Below the pieces are notes generated by a model. That model had not been told where the DNA came from. It saw only the letters and a program-made list of their open reading frames with translations, and ran no database searches. A DNA stretch of 64,000 bases from Utricularia gibba (lineage: Eukaryota; Streptophyta; Magnoliopsida; Lamiales; Lentibulariaceae). The stretch lies in assembly GCA_002189035.1 (NCBI GenBank), contig NEEC01000008.1:62001-126000 (forward strand), read 5' to 3'. A program made the position numbers and the translations under genes. This document shows, piece by piece, positions 58,526-64,000 of the stretch (positions within the stretch are counted from its first letter, which is position 1; the number at the start of each line of letters is the position of its first letter).

Positions 58526-59615
58526 CTAGAGAAACTTTGATGGAGAAGTAGCATCAGACCTTGTTGCGGAGACATCATTGAATCCCAAGCTAAAACAAAC
58601 ATGTTCTTCGGCCTCTTGTTCAATAAACTTGCACAGATTTTCGGGTTTGGTCAAGGACATAAAAACCTCTCGGATGTTCCTATATTTGAATAATTTTAGA
58701 GCATTCATGTAGGTTCTACTACCATTTTCAATGGTAGCAATGTTGTCAAGGAGCTGAACACACTTCTCAATTGAAAACCTCAAAGCTTATGTACTCTCTA
58801 TTCCAATCTTTGCAAAAGCAGCAGCCATCACCTCTGAAGACTCAGCAATTCGATCAATGTTGCTCCCTTTCGAAGATCTTTTCCTTCTTGGATTCATCAT
58901 CCGACCTATACTTTGAACCGGAGTTGCCTCCTTAGAATATAGAGTCCTTATCTCAGGTGGGGTATGCATTGTTTCGAATGTTTGAGGAAATTCATCAGCA
59001 TCTAATGTATTTTTAGGTGAAAGTAGATCATCCATTAGCCTAAGTGGCTCGTTGTTAGAGAGATGAATATCTATAGCCTGTGCATAGCGCTTCACACCAT
59101 AATGTATAATTGAATCAAACTATTGAGCTAATAACTCTTGATATAGAGGTGTTTTATCTTCAAACTTTTTGAATGCTGGATTTTCCTGAAAATAAACATA
59201 AAAGATCAGTTTGATATCGAAAAAAATAAAAATAACATTGCATCATAAAAATTCATTTCAAGTAAAGAAAACTTACATAAATACGATTAGCCCACCATTG
59301 TGTATCCATATTTATAATCCCATTTGGATGAAATCCAATACCAGAACTATCAACCAATTTTTTCCAAAGTGTCCATTCAGTGTGAAGCTAATTGTGGCGA
59401 TTCTTGATGCACTTCATGTTGTAGTCAGTTTGACATTTTTTATTGACGGCGTTCTTTATACTCTCCCAACCAATAGGCCTAAATGTTGTTGTTGGTCAGT
59501 TACATTAGGTAATCTCATTAATCATTGCTTCCAAGATAACATAAGTTCTATTGGTATCCCACTTGGCTCTTATAACCATTCTTTTAACTAGAACTTTGCC
59601 CCAATTATTTTCCAT
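58526..59615 (-). pseudogene. Harbinger ORF1, Myb/SANT-like DNA-binding protein, broken
   Basis: The N-terminal Myb_DNA-bind_3-type domain is traceable at about 59590-59290, with tryptophan-spaced segments AKWDTNRTYVILEAM, FRPIGWESI and a final WKKLVDSSGIGFHP. After a probable short intron (about 59190-59285) the frame continues with FKKFEDKTPLYQELL, then 59095-58787 and 58783-58526 (a C-terminal helical region). Several stops interrupt it (near 59500, 59385, 59120 and 58786). In this superfamily the partner protein binds the terminal repeats and imports the transposase to the nucleus. Confidence 0.75.
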
Positions 59616-60689
59616 CTGTTAAATAACACAAATGCAACATAAATAACACAAATAAATATAAATAACACAAATACAACATAAACTAGTATGATTTGCATCA
59701 GAAAATTTCCTCATATGATACAAAAAGAAAGCATCATAAGGTTGTCTGCAACTTAAATTGGTAATGTATTAGCTTACTTGAACATATAGACATCAAAAAA
59801 TTTCCATATATGATACAAAAAATTGTGAAAACATATATAAATCAATAACACATGTAAAAAACTAATATAGCATTTTGTACTATCAATATAGATTCAATGA
59901 AGGTCTAAAGGGTTGAAATCATCCAAAACATAGAATTTTCTCAAATCTCTATAACAGCAAGACTTGATAACGCAACGAAGGTCATGGAGGCTCAAAAGCA
60001 AGCAATAATTGAAATAAAAAATAATAATTTCCACAGGGCAGTTTGCTGCATCCAAATAACCCTTGGAGTTAAGGAAGATTGAGTAGTCCTAGGGAACCTT
60101 TGTCGCCAATCAATACGAATGCCAAAAATAAAAAATGACCCCCCTGCTTCGGTGCTCTCTTCTGCATCTTTAGACCTAGTGGCTGGGCTGGTAAGGAGAT
60201 CAAATCCATCGTGGTCCAATTCAAGAGGGTTCATTTATTATAAATAATGATGCAGTGTTGTCCTCTACAAAGGGTAGAAATGGAAAATTTTTTCAGAAGT
60301 TGTTGCTTATGAAAATTAGTAACATTTTGGTGACTTATGAAATAAGTCAAAAAAAAAAAGTTGATTGTAGTGTAAAATTTAATAAGTAGTTATTGAGTAA
60401 AAGTTAAAGTAAAAGTTAAAAAAAGTAGAAGTTGAAGTAGTGTGTAAATCAATTTTTTTTACTTGTACTTTAAGTTATAAGTAAAAAAAATAAGTAACGC
60501 AAGCTACATCCTAAAATAATGAATTCATATATTCAAAGCAGGCAAAGATTGTGATTGTCAACTCGGTATTTTTTTTTCGTCTCTTGCATCTGATGGAATC
60601 AGAAGTTTAAAGAAAACATTATAAAAAGTTTAAAGAAAATAAATTGCAAATATCCCAAACGAAAATTTAGCCAATCAAATTCATTCATA

Positions 60690-61330
60690 AGTCAGACTTT
60701 GCTACTGATGGAATCAGAAATTGGTATATGTCATGTGGAGAAGAGATCATCACCGATGTCAATTCGGAAACTTGAACAAGACACATAATGGAAACAAAAA
60801 TCAGCTGTGAGAAGAGAATACATAATCGTGTTTTGCAGGATGAAATCTACAAAGCGGCATGGATCAGACTCTGACAACCGATAAAGTAGATAGGTGCCTA
60901 CAGGAATAGGATAAGGACAACATCTGGCCTTAGCCATTTCAACAGAGTCTGAAAAGCACCTGACTTGTAGGAATCTAGAGTAGGCGGTGATTATCTGTCA
61001 ATAGGACCACATCTGTGAGCGGCCACATTATAGTAGAAAGTAGCTAACATCTACGAAAATCAGTTGGCCAAGCATCTAATATAAATAGGAGAATGTTTTG
61101 GGAAAAATGGATTCTGCATGACTTGGAGTCCTTGTAAACCCTCTTTTTCCTTTCCTTTGTGAAATCCACTTCTCCGGTGAGCTATTCCAACTCCATGATT
61201 TTCCATCCCAGTGGTTTCCACATAAAAAATATGTGACCCTTTCTTATTTGTTTCACACATAACTATACATCAGACATCCACTATTGATTTAACACCACAA
61301 AATCAGACTCATCACAAAACCCATTTTAAA
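60690..61330 (+). repeat. Probable copia-type solo LTR relic
   Basis: Non-coding. It contains a TATA-like CTAATATAAATAGGAG at about 61075, a transcript-like region, then GATTTTCCATCCCAGTGGTTTCCA with an A-run and a TTTGTTTCACACATAACTATAC tail, which is characteristic of copia LTR 3' regions. The same GATTTTC...GTGGTTTCCA ending occurs in the relic at 10586-11290. No partner LTR or target duplication found. Confidence 0.4.
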
Positions 61331-61739
61331 CCATAATCGCTTCCTTCTTAGGATGCTCTTAACTTAAGCATTCGATCTATTTTCCAATCTTGCGACTGCT
61401 TCTTCCAACTTGGTTACCATTATAGTGCATCTACAAGTCAGTCTATCTTCACTCTTTGTTGGTGCCAACTACCACAATACTATTGTGGCTTCTTCAATGA
61501 TTGGTACATGAAGAAGCTCCTTGTACTCCCTTTTCTTCTCTTGAGGGATTGCAAACATGTAATATCCCCCTTTCTTCTACATTATTTCTACATTCTTATT
61601 GAAAGCAATATCAATGAGAAGACCGAGTTCTCCATAATTTAAGTTCATCCAGAATGGCATAGAGTTTTGGCACAATCGAACATCAATAAGAGTTGTGAAA
61701 TGTCTAAATCGAAGGGAGACTACTCTTTGTCTTCCAACT

Positions 61740-62045
61740 TCTTACTGATCAAACCAGCAATTAGAGTACCAATGTTCAATTTCTTTTTAAAAGCAATGCA
61801 CCAAATTACAAATGTTTGTTCTTGTATTCTAGATTTACATTTTCCCAGAATTGCTTGGGCTGTCAATTCTGGCCATTCTCTTTTCCGCAGAGGTAGAAGT
61901 GTAACAACAACATGATCTCCCTTGCACGGTTACATTTTAGAGGCATGGAATATAGGATGGATTTATACTTCTCGAGGAAGTTGCAACTCAGAAGCAAGAT
62001 CTTCCAGATTTCTTTTGATCTCATAAGGTCTGAAATACCTTGGAT
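61740..62045 (-). pseudogene. Relic of gypsy integrase C-terminus with chromodomain-like tail
   Basis: On the minus strand a single frame interrupted by two stops reads YFRPYEIKRNLEDLASELQL, then IHPIFHASKM, PLRKREWPEL and AILGKCKSRIQEQTFVIW. This matches the KxxGPFxIxxxIG...LP...IHPVFHVSxLKP segment. The following I-L-x-x-R...VKW strand is chromodomain-like, as in Tekay/Reina-type chromoviruses. It is only the last 100 codons or so; nothing else of the element is recognisable nearby. Confidence 0.55.
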
Positions 62046-62985
62046 GTATTTTTATTAAACTTGAATTAGTAAGTTAATTTTTCATAGGTATAGATACTTT
62101 ACTTGATTTTATTTTTTAATTTATACTTTATAAAATGGTATTCCTCCTCTGCAAGTGAGGACATATCAATAAAATCACAAGGTACCATTCTCGTAATTTA
62201 TTTTTAAATTTGAATCGAAAATATACCAAAATTTCACAATTTAACTGATTTTTATAGTTATTTCTTGAAAACATGGTGATCAAGATGGGTTGGATTCATA
62301 GATTGGCCCATCCGATATACCCATGTAATTTGAAAGGACTTGTAGGGTTGGTTAGCCCAAGGGTGGAATCCAATGGGTCAATCCGTACATAGATACATTA
62401 TAAATTCTGATCCATTGAGTTACAAGATCTATTGGGCCTAACCTATGCCCACCACTACAAGATCCATTAACTTCTACTTGTGTACAAGGTGCTACACATT
62501 CAATTTGCAGAATATGCATCTCAAATCTTTGATAAAAAGCTGGTGGTCTAGGAGCAATTGGAATACCTTCTATAGATGTCGCATATGATCTTCAAGGTTC
62601 TCAATTTAAGTCAAAATATCATTAATGAATACCAAAAATTGTCACTCGGTGTTGCACATAAATCATACCCATGTTATTTTTTTCAAGATGGGTCTTAGGA
62701 TTTAGGGTCACATAGGCACTGTTTGATTGTAAAACAAAAGTCAGTAAGATTATGCATGTTTATAGTAGACTTTTTTAAAAAATAATTATGTCTCTTGTCT
62801 TCAAATGCATGTTATTATTCTCTATACACATGTTGACGTATCATTATATCCTTACAACGACTAATTCAAAAAATTTGCATTAATATGATATGTCTATGAG
62901 AGTTTCTAAATTGAAGTACATAAGAATACTTGGATTTATTTCTTCTGAAATAAATCCAAGTATCTTACCATCTTTCGCCACTTCA
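62046..62985. other. AT-rich intergenic DNA
   Basis: No gene recognised. CCTATGCCCACCACTA at 62438-62453 looks like a hAT right terminus, and GGGTTGG / TTGGCCCATCC runs to its left resemble hAT subterminal sequence. The left end with duplication could not be found. Confidence 0.4.
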
Positions 62986-62989
62986 AAAC

Positions 62990-64000
62990 CCAAGTTGAAA
63001 TTATTTTCAACAAAATATTAGTCTTTTGCATGGTGATGGTGGGGGTGATTATAATTTCAATGATTTCAAATATGTTCTCAAAGACAACAATATTCTGCAT
63101 CACTCTACTTGTACAGATCATTTAGTGTAAAATGGCATAGCAAAAAGAAAACATCGTCACATCTGCGATGTGGCTTTAACATTTATGTTTCGTGCTAGAA
63201 TTCTCAATTATTTGTGGACTAAAAATTTCTATGCTACAATTTATGGTATTAACTTCTTACCTACAGCCTACTGCATGGAATCTCACCTCATGCTTTACCT
63301 CATGGTCGACTCTAGCCTTTGTTGAAACTATGAATCCTCGGATTAAATATAAGGAGGTTGGTTCAGTTGATAGATACATAGCTTGGCTTGTGGCTCGGGG
63401 ATTTACTCAACAACATGGTATTGACTATGATGAAAGCTTTAGTCCAATTATCAAAATGATGATTGTTAGGATTATTTAGCAAATTGCTTTGAACAATGGT
63501 TGAAATTACATCAATTGTTTAAGACTATCTACATAAAGCAACCTATTGGCTTTGTGTAGGGAGATTCCAAAAAGTTTGTTTGCAAACTATGAAGATCCAT
63601 TTATGGTCTTTAACACACGTCCCTTAGTTGGTTTCAGACATTTCGAATTGCTCTTATCAATCTTGGTTTTATAAAGGTTGAGGCGGACATTTGCTATTTC
63701 TTTATCGAAAAGCTTATCTATTTTGTTATACTATATGTCAATGATATTATCCTTACAGGAAACTCAAATACACTCTTGAGTTGATTAAGAAGTTTTCAAT
63801 AGGCCAAATTTTGGATGACAGACATGGAAAAAATCACTTATTTTTTGGGGCTAGAAATTGATAGGTAAGAGAACACCTTTGCAATTCGACAATCAAAATA
63901 TGGTCTTGGGTTGTTACAAAAGGTGGGGATGAGCAATTGTATGGCGAGTCCTACACCTACAACTATTCTTAGTATGCTTTCCAATGAGTGTTTCTCTAAT
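62990..64000 (+). pseudogene. Copia pol relic (integrase, RT), runs off the window
   Basis: Integrase C-terminal core remains at about 63040-63260 in shifting frames: FKYVLKDNNI, GIAKRKHRHICDVALTF and YGINFLPT, corresponding to the DNGxEF...QNGVAERKHRH...NRLPT region of copia integrase. Reverse transcriptase then begins at about 63375 with IAWLVARGFTQQHGIDYDES. It continues in broken frames with the QPIGF region near 63540. YVNDIILTG lies near 63735, where YVDDI is canonical, so the first catalytic aspartate is Asn. The segment KYGLGLLQKVGMSNCMASPT is near 63900. About half the RT and a large part between integrase and RT are deleted. The relic continues past base 64000. Confidence 0.8.

Larger units (their letters stand above)
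56568..60511 (-). mobile_element. PIF/Harbinger element with transposase and Myb-like ORF, decayed
   Basis: Imperfect terminal repeats GGGTATAGTATGTGTGACTT (left) and, reversed from the right, GGATGTAGCTTGCGTTACTT are flanked by TAA (56565-56567 and 60512-60514). The left TAA is shared with the neighbouring Tourist-like MITE. Inside are the two genes typical of the superfamily, both on the minus strand: a DDE transposase (56837-58070) and a Myb/SANT-like DNA-binding protein (58526-59615). A set of tandem repeats lies between them. Both ORFs are broken. The coding content is certain; the exact ends are a motif-based proposal. Confidence 0.75.

Noticed and set aside
62280-62453. Possible hAT element ending CCCACCACTA
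   Set aside because: No matching left end with an 8-bp duplication; only one terminus is convincing.

Overview
This window is a nuclear segment of a flowering plant, probably a eudicot. The evidence is multi-exon genes with GT-AG introns and clear plant orthologues (NPF3-type transporter, PP2A A subunit, PPR protein, CLE peptide, AP2/ERF and GARP factors, nepenthesin-like protease), plus dense plant LTR retrotransposons and DNA transposons. I see no rRNA, tRNA, CRISPR or organelle sequence. The species cannot be named from this window.

Layout. Bases 1-21,100 are AT-rich and repeat-dominated: a complete but decayed Ty3/gypsy element (2303-8771, target duplication CCATC), a probable copia solo-LTR relic near 10.6-11.3 kb, a rotted MULE transposase (about 13.6-16.4 kb, minus), a rotted hAT transposase (about 16.4-18.85 kb, minus) and a probable Athila/Tat-type solo LTR (about 19.3-20.2 kb). 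Bases 21,100-40,900 form a GC-richer gene island: a CLE signalling peptide (22247-22459), an ERF transcription factor (minus, 23408-24271), a universal stress protein (27334-28085), an NPF3-like transporter (28771-30986), a small heavy-metal-associated protein (31622-32130), the PP2A scaffold subunit (32799-35947), a PPR protein (36445-38325) and an aspartic protease (minus, 39038-40485, one-base frameshift). For the multi-exon genes I worked out exon borders that keep the frame throughout; they are listed in the entries.

Bases 40,877-51,109 hold the most striking structure. A five-exon GARP transcription factor of the HHO/NIGT1 type, on the minus strand, is interrupted in exon 2 by a 3.6 kb MULE (9-bp target duplication CTCTCGGCA) and in the last exon by a copia element (5-bp duplication AGCTG). 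Subtracting each element and one duplication copy leaves the host frame open. The copia insertion is a truncated tandem: LTR, internal region, LTR, leader plus gag start, then the last 42 bp of a third LTR, all inside one pair of target duplications.

Bases 51,110-64,000 are again AT-rich and transposon-filled: two non-autonomous hAT elements with perfect 8-bp duplications, a Tourist-like MITE abutting a decayed PIF/Harbinger element that carries both a transposase and a Myb-like ORF, a copia LTR relic, a gypsy integrase relic, and a copia pol relic running off the right edge.

The island genes are independent transcription units. Several relate loosely to stress, nutrient and hormone signalling, but nothing in the sequence shows co-regulation. 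I found no clearly undescribed biological system. The best leads are the doubly interrupted HHO-like gene, the truncated tandem copia insertion and the CLE gene with a cysteine at the conserved glycine position.
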